A stretch of 64,000 nucleotides of DNA from Terfezia claveryi (GCA_015179025.1 WHUX01000007.1:742044-806043); one strand, 5' to 3'. Shown: positions 23,400 to 34,741, numbered from the stretch's first letter. Notes: generated by a model not told the origin, from the sequence alone. Program-made: numbers and translations.

Positions 23400-24470
23400 A
23401 TTATTGACTTGGTAATCAAGAGAGACTCTTCTGTATTTGTTAACTTATTGAATTTGGCCCTTTTTTGCTTTAGTAAGGTTTTTAGCAACCTGGTAAAATC
23501 TGGTTGTAGGGTTTGAATAGGTAGGTATAGGATAAGGTAGGATAGGTGCAGACAAATTAGGCTGATATCCTAGCTTGGTAAAAAATAGAGAATGACCTCT
23601 TGTAGCACTAACTCTTGCATTCACCTCTGTTTGAATAGAAGGTATGGCTTGTACCTAATTTATTCCTTGTTCCAGCTTCTTAGCTGCAAACATAGGAATA
23701 ATTGTCCTATTCTTTCTTTTACTTATCCCATCAGTTTGGGGGTGATATATGGAAGATACTTTATGCATAATTCTATTCTTTTGCATCCAATCTTAAAAAG
23801 TAGTAGACATAAACAAGAGGTCTTGGTCAGAAACAATTTCATAAGGAAATTCCACATTAGGCTTAATGAATCTTTCAAAGATATCAATAACTCCTAATAT
23901 GTCAACATTATCTGCAACAGGCAGTAAAAATGTAAAATCAGAATGTCTGTCAGTTATGACTAACAACTTATGAAATATCAACATGTGAGACTTATCATCA
24001 ACAGGAGTTCTGTACCCAAGGGTAAATTCAGTACATGAAATCATAACAGGTTCTATACTAAGAAAATTTATAGCCATACTACTCCATGGCCTAGTAGGTA
24101 TATTAAGAGGAGTAAGGAATCTAGGGAGTTTCTGTGTGGATCCTTTGGTGATTTGGTAGGTTTCACAACTCCTCATAAATTCTTCAACCTGCTTATAAAA
24201 ATCCTAAAAGATGTACTTATTGGTAAGCTCATGTGCTGTTTGTGCAAGGCCTCTATATCTAGTAGTAACATGTGCTTGTTGAATAAGGGCTTCAGAGGCA
24301 GAATTACTTTTAACTTGTAGTTCTTTAGAAATGACCATTCTTCAAGCAAAATTCTTTAGCAAGTACATAAATCCATCCTGTACTTTTGCTGTAAGTACTT
24401 GATCTCCTTTCTTAACTCTTAGATACAGTGGTCCAAATACTGTATCTTTTTCCATCTCTTCTCCATAGTG
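23400..24470 (-). pseudogene. G2a integrase
   Basis: The catalytic core is visible in frame 23793-24176 (AINFLSIEPVMISCTEF, VSDQDLLFMSTTF) and the zinc domain just upstream (SCETYQITKGSTQK), where one zinc-binding Cys has become Tyr. Further frames to 24470 hold the region before the zinc domain. Several stops show it is inactive. Confidence 0.82.
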
Positions 24471-25332
24471 CTATTCCAACTCATGATCTCTTATCCACTC
24501 AGCAATTACCAAATCTGGTTCTATACTCTTTTCATCATCATCCTGGACTTCTAGTGTCTTTTTTAGGTGGTCACTATTGTGGAAGGGCTTATTGAGGGCT
24601 TTCAGATTATTTTTTCTTGTATTATAGGAGCTGACAAAGTTCTTGTTCAGTTTATAGTAGCCAAGACAATACTTGCATCTTAGTATGACTTTTCCTTCTA
24701 TAGTAGTGACATTTGGGAGTCCTAGGCATAGATGAGACCAGTGGCCATCTTGGTTGCATATGCTGTATTTCCTGATAGTTTCTGTTGGCAATGAATAGAG
24801 TTTGTTATCAAGGGGGTACTAGTTACTTAGGTGAGTGGTTTCCATGCAGTTGGTGTATTTGGGAGTAGGAAATTTAATGCCTCTAGGACATTCTTCCTTA
24901 AAATATCCAAATGCCCAACATTTGTCACAAAGATTTATACCAGGATCTTTATTATTGTATTGGGAATATGTGTGGCCCACTTTACTACATTAGGAACAAA
25001 ACTCCTGGGACTAAGTTTTGTTAGAGAAAGATGGGAGGATTAGATCCTCAAGGGAGGTGTCAGGAAGGGTGCTGACAGAAGATGCAGGTGAGGCTTCTAA
25101 AGGAGAAGGAGGCTGAAAGTGCACTTTCTTGTTGTCTGCCTCATCCTTGACCTTAGGTGAGGCTGCCTTTCTCTTCAAGGTACCTTCAAGAGTAGGGTTC
25201 CACTCCTAAAGGTTTCCCAAAACCACACAACTCCTGTCAGCCCTTCTCAAGGACTGTTCCATCTGTTCTATAGTCATGGGTATTGAAAGACTCAATAGAC
25301 CATCTACTCTCAATATAGTTCTACCATCTGAA
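24471..25332 (-). pseudogene. G2a zinc-knuckle linker, distal part
   Basis: This is the same unusual linker position as in G1. On the minus strand three knuckle-like motifs follow one another: CSxCSKVGHTYSQY, CDKCWAFGYFKEEC and YSICNQDGHWSHLC. Each fits CX2CX4HX4C with exactly one ligand replaced by Tyr (TGY to TAY or CAY to TAY changes). A frame toward 25332 is hydrophilic (LKRKAASPKVKDEADNKK). The copia element interrupts it at 25333. Confidence 0.65.
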
Positions 25333-25971
25333 TATTGAAAGGTTACTATGAGCAGAGGTATCGTGGTAGTAATTACAGAGGTCGTAGCGGTGGACAGTAG
25401 TGCTGTTAAGCAGAGAGTGCGAGCGAGCAGGAGTGTGAGAGAGCAGATGGTAGAACTATATCAAGAGTAGATAGTCTATTGAGTCTTATCAAGAAGTATA
25501 TAGAACTAGATATAGGAGTAGGAAACTCGTATATAATTGTATGAGTTGAAGGTAAAGATCTAGTAAGAAAGTCAAAGTTATATAACCTAAGAATAGTATA
25601 TCGTGCACATGTAAATGAAGAAACATATAGAGGTATGTGACTGAGACAGTAATATGAGTCAACGAATATTACAGAAAGTTATAGAAGAGGTAATCGTTGA
25701 GTCATGATAACTGAAACAAGTAAGCAGTAACCTTAAGTAGTAAAGCAGCATCATGCAATGATAATAGATACTAAGTTAGGAAAGTAAGTAAAGATAATAG
25801 GAATATGTGAATAACATGTGAACACATATGAAAGAAATAATACAGAGATCCTTAATCGGGTAGCAAGTATCCATATTGGGTATCAGTATAATGTAGAAGT
25901 AATCATAAGAGAGAACGATGTATTGTATGGAAATACTTAACTATATCGAAAGGAAATGATTATTTTCAACA
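25333..25971 (-). repeat. copia 3' LTR
   Basis: The 639-bp LTR runs from TATTGAAAGGTTAC to TTTTCAACA. It matches the interrupted LTR at 30300-32501. On the minus strand the inner end is preceded by a polypurine tract (AAGTAAGAAGGAG, 25972-25984). No clear 5-bp target duplication flanks the element. Confidence 0.88.
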
Positions 25972-25984
25972 CTCCTTCTTACTT

Positions 25985-27566
25985 GTTATCCCATGATTAA
26001 TCCTTTAAGATAGGAGAACCATAGACTAGGAAAGGCTTTTGTACATATGTCCGCTGGATTATATTTACTAGGAATGTGTAACAGCATGATAGTGCTAGAG
26101 TTAACGAGTTCGTGGATGAAGTGGTAAGCAATGTCAATATACTTTGACTTATTAGAGATTCAAGGATTATGAGACAGGTCGATAGAGCCGTTATTGTCAC
26201 AAGAGAGGGCGGAAGGGATATCTTTTATAGAAAGCTCACTTAGTGCGTTCTGAAGCCAAATTTGTTGTTTAGCAGCTGTTGAACCAGCAATGTATTCCCT
26301 TAAGGTAGTGTAGGGCTCGTTTAACTACTTCAAGGTGATCTTTCGATGGTTTGTAAGAGAATTGTGAGAGAAGAGTTACAGAGTAAGCTAGGTCAGGACA
26401 TGTACTAATAACTGCATACATGAGTGATTCAACGATTTGTTGATAGAGAGAGATATCAGTAACCTCATCTTCATTTGTGCATTGTCAAAGAGTATAGTTC
26501 GAGTCAAGAGGAAGAGTGATGGGGTTGCAGTCCAACATACCGAAAGGGTTCGAGGATCTTGTCAATATAGGAGAATTGGGATAGTGTGATATTATGCTTA
26601 GAGTACTCAATTCGAATTCCTAGAAGCCAATATAAGTTACCTATATCAGTTAACTTAAACTCTCATTTGAGTGACTGTTTGGTAGACTTCATAATGGCTG
26701 TGTCTTTATATCCGAATAAAGTAATATCATCGATATAAAGGGCAAGAATGATTGTGCCAGACTTATGAATGAAGACACAGGGATCAAAGGTACAAGCAGA
26801 GAAACCTATTGTTAGGAGGAAAGATATTAATCATTCATACTACTGACGAGGAGACTGCTTTAATCCGTAGATGGATCGGTTGAGTTTAGCACACATGCCA
26901 TCAATCCGGGTACCTTCCGGGAGTTGCATGTAGATAATTTCATTCAAAGAGCCATAAAAGAAGGCTACTTTGATATCCATTTGTTAAGGTTCCTATTGAA
27001 AGTAGACAGATAAAGTGATAAGGAGGCAGAGAGAGTCATATTGGACAACAGGAGAAAAGATTTCATTGAAGTCTGTGCTGAGTTGTTGAGAGAAACCTTG
27101 AGCAACTAAATGAGCCTTGTACTGATCGATATTCCCATTAGTATCTCGCTTAATCTTAAATACCCACTTACTTCCAATAATATTCCTATCCTGTAGTATT
27201 GAAACCACTTTCCAAACATCTTGATCTTTCATAGCTTCCAACTCATCATTTATAGCCTTTCTCCATTTTTCTTTATCAGGTGAATTAACAGCCTATTTAA
27301 AGGTTCAAGGTTTATCACCATGTTGTAAAACTAAAGCGATCAACACTTTATCTTCTTCATTATCCTCATCAAAGACTTCAGGTGGGTCTTCGATTAATCT
27401 AGAATAATCATCAAACTGTATCTTTGTACCAATTATAGGGACGATGGGAGCTTGTGCAGTTCTAAATTTGATTGGTTTAAAAATAGCTCAACCTGCCTTA
27501 GTAATAGTTGTTGGTCTAACTATTTTTCCACTAATGATTCGGATAAAGTTTCCATCATTGGAGTCA
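25985..27566 (-). pseudogene. copia reverse transcriptase and RNase H
   Basis: The RT begins near 27245 with VWKVVSILQDRNIIGSKWVF and QYKAHLVAQGFSQ, the classic copia opening. The YIDD box is at 26726-26737 (IILALYIDDITLFG). RNase H follows to about 26000, with the frame 25997-26200 near its end. Many single-base changes split the reading frame. Copia RT copies the element RNA inside particles. Confidence 0.85.
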
Positions 27567-29030
27567 TCAGGTAAAATTGTCGTAGGTCTTGAGGAAGTGA
27601 AGTAAGTGGTAAATATTCATCTGATTTTGAGGTGGAGGAAGTAAGTGAACTTGTGGCATTAGTTTGGATATAGGTCCAGGAGCTGATAGGGGAGAAGATG
27701 ACATTGCAGTTGATGTTGAAGGAATAGGTGGTAAGGAAGTAGTTGTGTCCGATGTTGTTTCAGTCAGATGGGAAAGAGTCATACCAGGGAACCATGCTTT
27801 ATGAATGAGTGGGTATCCCTTGAAATACCATTCTTCTGCTTGTTTTAGATTTCGTATATACCATTGTTGCCAGAGATATTCGTTTGGGAATTCTGAGCTA
27901 GTATATGGGATTACTTCAAGTGGAGAAGCAGGAGGAGAAGCAATATTTATAGTTGGTACCATGATAGATTAGTCAAGTTAGATGTAGGGGAGGTACCCCT
28001 TCTGGAGTTGTACTCAGTCCAAAAGTGATATTTGTACTCGAACTGTATAATATGCTTTCTAGAAGGTACATGGACTTTATAGATAGCTGTGCTATTAGTA
28101 TAACCAATGAATATACCTTTCTCAGCCCATGGTAGGAGTTTACTGCCTGCAGGTCGTCGTTCCTCAAGTATGTGTATATAACATTCCTTGCCGAAGGGTT
28201 GAAAGTAAGAGATGGTAGGTTTATTGCCATGAAAAACCTTGTAAGGAGTCTTCCTTTTGACAGCACTATGAGATGACCGATTTCGGAGATAGGTTGAAGT
28301 TGAGTATGCTTCAGCCCAGAATCTTTTGTCCATATTCATCAACATAGCCCTCATCATGTTCTGTATTGTTCGGTTAAAGTGTTCAGCTACACCATTAGAT
28401 TCATAAGAGTAAGAGGGCGTTAGTTCATGCATGATGCCTTTTGACTTAAAGAATGTTTGAGATCTTTGTTAACATACTCTCCACCATTATTAGTATGAAA
28501 CCGTTTAATATGGTGTGATGTTTGCTTTTCAACCAAGGTAACAAAGTCTTAGATTAATTTGGTTGAGTCGGATTTCTGTTTAAGGAAGTAGACCTAAGAA
28601 GCATGAGAGTAGTCATCAATAAGTGTGATGAAGTAGCTTGCTCCACCAAAAGAGGGTTGAGGAGTTTACCACTAAGATTTGAGTGAATAAGTTCGAGAAT
28701 ATTGGAGGCATGAGATGTTATAGCTTAGGGACAGAGTGAGTAGATTTGGCAGTATGCATGGCTTACAATGATAGTTATCAGGGGGTGTTGGAGAATATCA
28801 CATCAGAGTAGAGTTCTTTATGCTTGAGGACAGTAATGGCTTGATAACTGAAAGACTGATGCCAGTATCAATTGTTTTTCGAGAGGAGGAAACCAATGCC
28901 TTTTCATTTACTCAATAATAAACGGGAGACTTCCAACAAATTCACCATAAATAACACAGAATATTGCCTTTCTTCGTAACATAAAACCCAGAGTCCATAG
29001 AAAAAGTGAAAAGACGAGATCGAACAGCAT
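27567..29030 (-). pseudogene. copia integrase
   Basis: Frame 27947-28432 holds the end of the catalytic core (SYSYESNGVAEHFNRTIQ, with the Glu) and the conserved FWAEAYSTSTYLRNR and RPAGSKLLPWAEKGIFIGY segments. The first catalytic Asp region lies toward 28600. Frame 27567-27962 is the Ser/Pro-rich spacer before RT. Frameshifts separate the parts. Confidence 0.83.
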
Positions 29031-29300
29031 TCAAGAAAACAGTGAGTGACCAAGAGAAGGAACATATTCAATATTGACAAGATGAACAGTGGAAGTAGAG
29101 CCATTAGGGAGTAGACAGTTAAGAAGGACTATCCCTTTTCCTTTAGCTTCGAGGAGATTATTGCCAGCTCCTTCTACAGTTCCACTATCCTCTGAAAAGT
29201 TCTTGAAGTGTCCTATGTCGTTAGTCATGTAGCACTGCATGCTGTATCGAATTTCTAGATGGTTTTTCGGGATGGGTTACTGATGCTAGAGCCTCGTCCT
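29031..29300 (-). pseudogene. copia protease
   Basis: Frame 29031-29240 covers most of the aspartic protease (HMTNDIGHFKNF-like start, then NIEYVPSLGHSLFS, the typical end). The active site is just upstream as FDTAC in another frame, so a frameshift divides the domain. Confidence 0.7.
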
Positions 29301-30235
29301 TGGAGCTACCAGAGCTGCCAACGATAAGTGCCTGTTCCTTCTTATCTTCCTTCTTTTTATCCTTCTTCTTATCCTCGTTTGACTTCTTCAACTTCTGGCA
29401 CTTCTGCCATGTATGACTTGTGTATTTACTGAGTTGATGCTTCTTGCAATAGGTGCATTCCACATCAGAGTCCTTGTTCTGTTGTTGTGATTGCTGCTGT
29501 TGAGGCTTGCCTTTCTTCTTGAAGGAGCAGAGAGAGAGTATCCTATTTTTCAATTTGGAACCAACAGAGAGAAGTCGTAATTTTGTATCTACATATGTAA
29601 GGTTGGACTTGGTTGAGAGGTTGTCAACTATATTAGAGTGATGTTCGACGAGGAAGGAGAGGAGGATGTCCCTTTTGGCTTCGTCCTTGTCAAGGAAGTG
29701 CAGAGGGATTTCATATTATCTGATGAGCCAGTGAGAGAGTAAAGTCGAGACTACTCAGTCTCATATTGCTCAATGAATCGGAGAAGGAGGTATTAGAGTA
29801 TAGGTTGAGGCTAAAGTGAAGAGTATGCGAGTTGATGTACGAAAGAGAATGGAGTATCATAGTAATACTGGTCTTTGAGATGAGTCCAGATTTCATATGT
29901 GAATCAAACTTGGAGACGACCTTCAGTATAGGTTTGCTGATAACCTGTATTAGCATGAGGATAGCTTGATTTTCCATTGCTGCAAAGAGTTCTTTCTCTT
30001 CTTTATCACATCTGTCGCAGGTTTAAGTCCTTCAATAACTAGTTCTTACAACCTATGTCTCTCATAATCATCTTAACAGTATCAGCCCAGTCTTTGTAGT
30101 TGTCTTTAGGTAAGTGACTCGATTTGTCGAGTTTGACTGGAATAGGCTTGAAGTCTTTGGTGGTCGAAAGATAGAGAGTACAGCCTTTCTTTACCGCCAG
30201 ATCAGATTCGAACTAGATACTATGTATAGATATAT
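29221..30235 (-). pseudogene. copia gag
   Basis: The N-terminal part (30000-30235, including KDNYKDWADTVKMIM), the middle frame 29711-29977 and the C-terminal frame 29221-29553 together form a copia Gag. The C-terminal part has a CCHC-like finger (CTYCKKHQLSKYTSHTWQKC) and a Lys-rich tail. It would form the particle. Confidence 0.72.
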
Positions 30236-30284
30236 GTAGGAGGAAAGGTGAATACGAGAAAGTTATCGAGTTGTCCTAAGCTAT

Positions 30285-30298
30285 TCCGGGCTCATAAC
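30285..30298 (-). promoter_or_regulatory. copia primer-binding site for a half-tRNA-iMet
   Basis: Next to the inner end of the 5' LTR the minus strand reads GGTTATGAGCCCGG. Its complement, CCGGGCTCATAACC, is the anticodon arm of initiator tRNA-Met, including the CAT anticodon. Copia-type elements that prime from a cleaved tRNA-iMet use this internal position, not the 3' end. This is an inference from sequence and placement. Confidence 0.65.
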
Positions 30299-30776
30299 CT
30301 ATTGAAAGGTTACTATGAGCGAAGGTATCGTGATAGTAATTACGGAGGTCATAGCGGTAGACAGTAGTACTATTAAGTAGAGAGTATGAGTGAGCAGGAG
30401 TGTGAGAGAGCAGATAGTAGAACTATATTGAGAGTAGACAGTCTATTGAGTCTTATCAAGAAGTGTATAGAACTAGATACAGGAGTAGGAAACTCGTATA
30501 TAATTGTACGAGTTAAGGGTAAAGATCTAGTAAGAAAGTCTAAGTTACATAACCTAAGAATAGTATATTGTGCACATGTAAATGAAGAAATATATAGAGG
30601 TGTACGACTGAGACAGTAATATGAGTCAACGAATATAATAGAAAGTCATAGAAGAGGTGATCGTTGAGTCATGATAACTGAAATAAGTAAGCAGTAACCT
30701 TAAGTAGTAAAGCAGCATCATGCAACAATAATAGATACTAAGTTAGGAAAGTAAGCAAAGATAATAAGAATATATA

Positions 30777-32335
30777 TGTTCTGGTCCGTTCCGAGATCCG
30801 GGCCATACCGGTATGGCCCGGTCCATACCGGTATAGATTGGATATTGTAACGGACCAGGCCATTATGGGATTAAATTGTTCAATGTCACGGATAGCAACA
30901 AGGATTTACCACAACACCACAGCGGCCACAACGACATTAAAAGTACTAAATAGGGACATATCCGATATGAAGGTAATTTTGTAGCAATATTTGGTCAAAG
31001 AATATCGGAGATAATATAAGTGACCTATCGAAGAAAATACTCAGTAGAGGTATACCCGAAATGAAGGTTATTATGTAGAGAAACATTAGGTCAAAGAACA
31101 AGAGGTTGTAGCATGCGCAATAGTAGCCTTTAAAGATCACGATACCATAACTTCTTTGCAACAAACACAAGTGTTTTAACCATTGCTTTGCTTAATTACC
31201 CTCTTACCGGTCTCTACAATATTACACTCTTACTACCAGCGGAAGCATGCAAAACACCATTATCTAGAGCCAGCGGAAGTATGAATTGCATGCATATATA
31301 GAGGCTGAAAAGCCATCATTTCTATATGTTTGTCTTCTCATTCGTTTCCCATATATGGGTATTTCCTCCTTTGTGCTAGGTTTTGCCAATTGCAGGAGGA
31401 GCCCCAACCGACGCGGCGGGATGATTGTAGGTAAGACATGTACCTAATCTGGTTTTAAGACAGCGCCAGTCGATCCAATGGCTGGCGGCAAGACACGGCA
31501 AGTCCCTATTTCCAAGGTGTGCCCGGCTGGGACTTAGAGCTTTTCTCCTGTTCATTCCTTCCAAATAATTTTGCTCGCTCAATTCTACCTAGTTTGCTCG
31601 CTCATTTTCTCGCTCATTTGCTCGCTTATTTTCTCGCTCATTTGCTCACTCATTTTCTCGCTCATTTGCTCGCTCATTTTCTCACTGATTTGCTTGCTCG
31701 ATTCTAGGCTGATTTGCTCGCTCAATTGTATGCTGATTTGCTCGCTCGATTTTAGGCTGATTTCCTCGCTCGATTCAGTGATATCCTTGCTCAATTCTCT
31801 ACTAATTTCCTCGCTCAATTCTAGGCTGATTTCCTCGCTCGATTCTAGGCTGAGTTGCTTGCTCAATTCTAGCGGATATCCAGGTTAATATGGATAGTGA
31901 ATTGCAGGCTCATATGGACGGCGAATCTAGGATTCTAGGGACGCGGATATGAAGGCTGGTACAGATGGGGGTTTTGGGGCGCAGCGTGTTAGATAGCCTT
32001 ATTAGATAATCGTGAGAATAAAATGGATTATTTCAAAATTCATATAATGCAGGTGAACTACAAGAACAAGCGCGATAGCGTGGGCGCGGACCAATGAATC
32101 TAGGAATATGGCATCAAATGATTTACGTTGGTTAGGCCAAATAAGTTGGGTGTGCGAAAGGAAATATAAGAAAATATGAATATTTATGCTATCCCGGAAC
32201 GGCCTGGGTAATCTCGCAATCTCGCAACAGCCCGGTCCATACCGGTATGGGGGGCCATACCGGTATGGCCCGGGCAATCCTGGAACGGCCCGGTCCATAC
32301 CGGTATGGCCTGGAATCCCGGAACGGACCAGAACA
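30777..32335. mobile_element. non-autonomous TIR transposon in the copia LTR
   Basis: The ends are inverted repeats: TGTTCTGGTCCGTTCCG on the left and its exact complement on the right, with imperfect similarity for about 50 bp. The flanks are TATA on both sides, and the sister LTR reads TGTG at that site, so a 4-bp duplication (or TA) is likely. Four exact copies of the palindrome CCATACCGGTATGG and one near copy sit at the ends. No transposase is encoded in the 1,559 bp. Superfamily not determined. Confidence 0.85.
31580..31870. repeat. minisatellite CTCGCTCATTT in the TIR element
   Basis: About 290 bp of degenerate 12-bp units alternate CTCGCTCATTTT and CTCGCTCATTTG, and the later half shifts to CTCGCTCGATTCTAGGCTGA. 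The minus strand stays open as a repeating SEQMSEKM-like peptide (31585-31866). This follows from a repeat unit divisible by three and is not by itself evidence of a gene. Confidence 0.85.
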
Positions 32336-32501
32336 TATAAACAATATATGAACACATGTGAAAGAAATAATACAGAGATCCTTAATTGGGTAGCAAGTGT
32401 CCATATTGGGTATTAGCATGATGTGGAAGTAATTATAAGAGAGAATGATGTATTGTATGGAAATACTTAACTATATCGAAAGGAAATAATTATTTTCAAC
32501 A

Positions 32502-32760
32502 ATGGGTTCCCTGGCTCTTTCCTATTTCTCAGGTTCATCTAAGTCAGAGGACTCATCCACAAGGGTCCATTCCTGTGGGTCCTCTGCCTCAGGGGCAGTA
32601 AGAGTGGAGGAAGAGGATATACTAGGTCTTTTATTAATTACCACTTCAAACTTGGGTTTTCTTATAACTGACCTTCCTCTTTCCTCACTCTCTTATTGTT
32701 GCTGTTGGGCCTGGGCCCTAGTAGTGGTAGCAGCAGTTTGGACTGCTGCTGGCTCCTGCT
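32502..32760 (-). pseudogene. G2a linker fragment between copia and hAT
   Basis: The minus strand encodes QQEPAAVQTAATTTRAQAQ and then a hydrophilic stretch (PKFEVVINKRPSI, EWTLVDESSDLDEPEK). It continues the linker of G2a. Joining it to the sequence right of 55556 keeps the reading frame, so one element was split by the hAT insertion. Two stops are present. Confidence 0.7.
32753..32760. repeat. 8-bp target duplication, left of giant hAT
   Basis: CTCCTGCT immediately left of the TIR equals CTCCTGCT at 55549-55556 on the right. Eight-base duplications are the hallmark of hAT transposition. Confidence 0.9.
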
Positions 32761-32779
32761 TAATGTGCGCCATTGGTCG
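32761..32779 (+). repeat. left TIR of giant hAT
   Basis: TAATGTGCGCCATTGGTCG pairs with the inverted right end CAGCGTGCGCCATGGGTCG (55530-55548): 15 of 19 positions agree, and three of the four differences are transitions at the CAGCG tip. CAG at the end is typical of hAT TIRs. Confidence 0.85.
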
Positions 32780-32997
32780 GGTCGAGGCGAGTTTCGCTAG
32801 TTGTCAACCCACTTCGGAAACCGACTCGACCGGCCTGTCCCAGCAGCAACCCGACTCAAACCCGTTGGCCGATTAACCCGTGAAAATCCGGTTACCTGCT
32901 TTTTTTCCAAATACTCGCCAAGGCCACGGGTAATTGCCAAGTAACCTGAACCCCGCCAAGCCATTCCGTTGTTCCCATGTATTTTTGTTCTGTCACC

Positions 32998-33072
32998 GGA
33001 AATTGTTACGGGAAATTGTTACGGGAAATTGTCATGGGAATGTATTACGGGAATGTATTATAGGAAAGTATT
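32998..33072. repeat. GTYAYGGG array, left subterminal
   Basis: A 15-bp unit (GGGAAATTGTTAC) repeats with cores GTTACGGG, GTTACGGG, GTCATGGG and ATTACGGG. It lies about 240 bp inside the left TIR. Confidence 0.8.
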
Positions 33073-33339
33073 ACTATAAGGAACTTGTCATAACCAACCA
33101 CTTTCTCGACTAATAAATAGACCCACATCAACGTAATGATACCATGCTTCCAGAAAACTAAATTAAATACCCTATCATGTATAACTGAATCTGAAAACTG
33201 TATACTATGAACTGCCCAATTTAAGATTAAACCAACTACTCATTCACCCCATTGTAGGCTAACTAAAAAAGATAGAAATCACAATATAGATACACCAGCT
33301 AAGTCCCTATGGAACTAATCCTACTCCCTAAAGTTCCAT

Positions 33340-34062
33340 CTAAATCTGATAGTTCTTCCTGATCCTCTTATACAAGCGATCATTAACTGGTATGGTGATA
33401 ACTGCCAGTTCCTTACCCTTTTGCCTTTTCTTACCATGAGGTGTCGGTGTTGATGGCTCCCTCACAGATTTATTCATATTCCAGGCATGCCGTAAAAGTG
33501 GTGTTGAAATGAGGGCATTGCTTCCTCCAAATAGACTAAATTGGAGTTTATCATTGGAATCTGAGCCTCCGTTCAAGTCTATATCCTCTTCACTATTATT
33601 ATACGCCTTGTTATCCAGATCTTCATCATGAACAGGGATCATTTGGCATAGGAAATTAGAGTCCAGGATGCAAGCTTGAATTATACTATTGGCATTATCT
33701 ATGTCTTCTCCGGTATAAAGATCTAGAAGTTCTATGTCCTCTAAATTATCATTAGAGTCCACTATTAACTGCTTATTCTACGATTTGGCAATCAAGAGAT
33801 CTTGTATCATTTGTCCGCTAAGTCGATTCCTCCGATATGGTATCACATCTCTGGCAGAACTAAAAAGTCTCTCATCAGATACTGACGTAATTGGTATACT
33901 CAGGATGTCACGAGCTATATGTGCAAGGGTCGGAAAGTCAGTGCTATTTGACTTCCACCAGATTAACGGGTTTCCTTGATGAAGTAGTACTGGAGCTGAG
34001 TTCAGATATCACACAACTTCAGTCGTATCCTGATCAGGACGAGAATGTTGAGCCTGCAATCT
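33340..34062 (-). pseudogene. hAT transposase, C-terminal part
   Basis: The hAT dimerisation domain reads on the minus strand: LIWWKSNSTDFPTLAHIARD, then ILSIPITSVSDERLFSSARD and YRRNRLSGQMIQDLLIAKS. An acidic tail of about 140 residues follows (33340-33762), with a basic HGKKRQKGKEL patch. A TGA lies before YLNSAPVLL and a TAG after the dimerisation domain. Both are one transition from a sense codon. The remaining part of the enzyme continues at 43004 beyond the nested G1-D. Confidence 0.9.
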
Positions 34063-34741
34063 TGTAATGAATGGTACTAGACAGTATTCATTTGGTACCG
34101 TTTATACAATCTATATCTGTAGGCATGGACGTTTGTGTATTTCGGTTCTGCTGAGGTAAGACCTCAGAAGGGTAGGGAGATTACTATGTGGGACGTTCCC
34201 GAAGGGAACAGTAATTAACTGGTATAATCTATCTTATATAATTTGTGCTATCTAAGCTATATAATCTTGATCTGATCGGAATATAGGCTTGCTTGCTCTG
34301 AGTGCTTGCTTGGTTGCTTCTTGTCTTTCTGTGGATTCCAGAGGGAATCCAGCGGCCTATTTATACTCGTCTGAGATCTGATGACTAAGGAAATAAATAC
34401 AATAAAGGGTGGCACACCAGAAGGTAGTGCGCTGTACAAAAAAGGTCATGTGGCCATAGTAATGAGTCACACGCCTTAAACAATAGTCATGTGGCCATAG
34501 TAATAAGTCACACGCCTTAAACAGAGGTCACGCGGCCATAATGACGGTGTCTTCATATAGCAAGTGCCATGGAACTTCCCATGGCAAATTCCGCGTGCTA
34601 TGGACGCTTATAAAGCAATAGGAGATGGTAGAAGGCTAGTCCTTCAACTGAGAGGCTTAGTTACATAACATAGTAGTAATATAGGAAATACAAAAGTATA
34701 TAATCAATTATATAAGCAATAAAACAACGTTCTCCATTACA
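34063..34741 (-). repeat. G1-D 3' LTR
   Basis: The 679-bp LTR starts TGTAATGAATGG and ends CTCCATTACA. It has two 41-bp units. The TATA box (CTATTTATACTCG on plus, TATAAATAG on minus) is conserved. It differs from its partner at 42327 mostly by transitions. Confidence 0.93.

Larger units (their letters stand above)
25333..32501 (-). mobile_element. Ty1/copia retrotransposon inserted in G2a
   Basis: The element consists of LTR, gag, protease, integrase, reverse transcriptase, RNase H and LTR, with the gene order (integrase before RT) that defines Ty1/copia. A primer site resembling half-tRNA-iMet priming lies next to the 5' LTR. The right LTR is split by a terminal-inverted-repeat element at 30777-32335. 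All genes carry stops and frameshifts. Confidence 0.9.
30300..32501 (-). repeat. copia 5' LTR, split by a TIR element
   Basis: Positions 30300-30776 and 32336-32501 together make about 643 bp that match the LTR at 25333-25971. The break contains the element at 30777-32335. The open frame at 30386-30619 on the plus strand lies wholly inside the LTR and is not considered a gene. Confidence 0.88.

Noticed and set aside
30386..30619. 77-codon open frame on the plus strand
   Set aside because: It lies wholly in the copia LTR, and in the other LTR the equivalent frame is broken; treated as chance, although its inverted match to the flank is reported.
31571..31888. 105-codon Leu/Ile/Phe-rich frame
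   Set aside because: It is a translation of the 12-bp minisatellite; repetitive and without a start context.
32189..32419. Frames over GPYRYGG-type peptides
   Set aside because: They come from the CCATACCGGTATGG palindromes on either strand.
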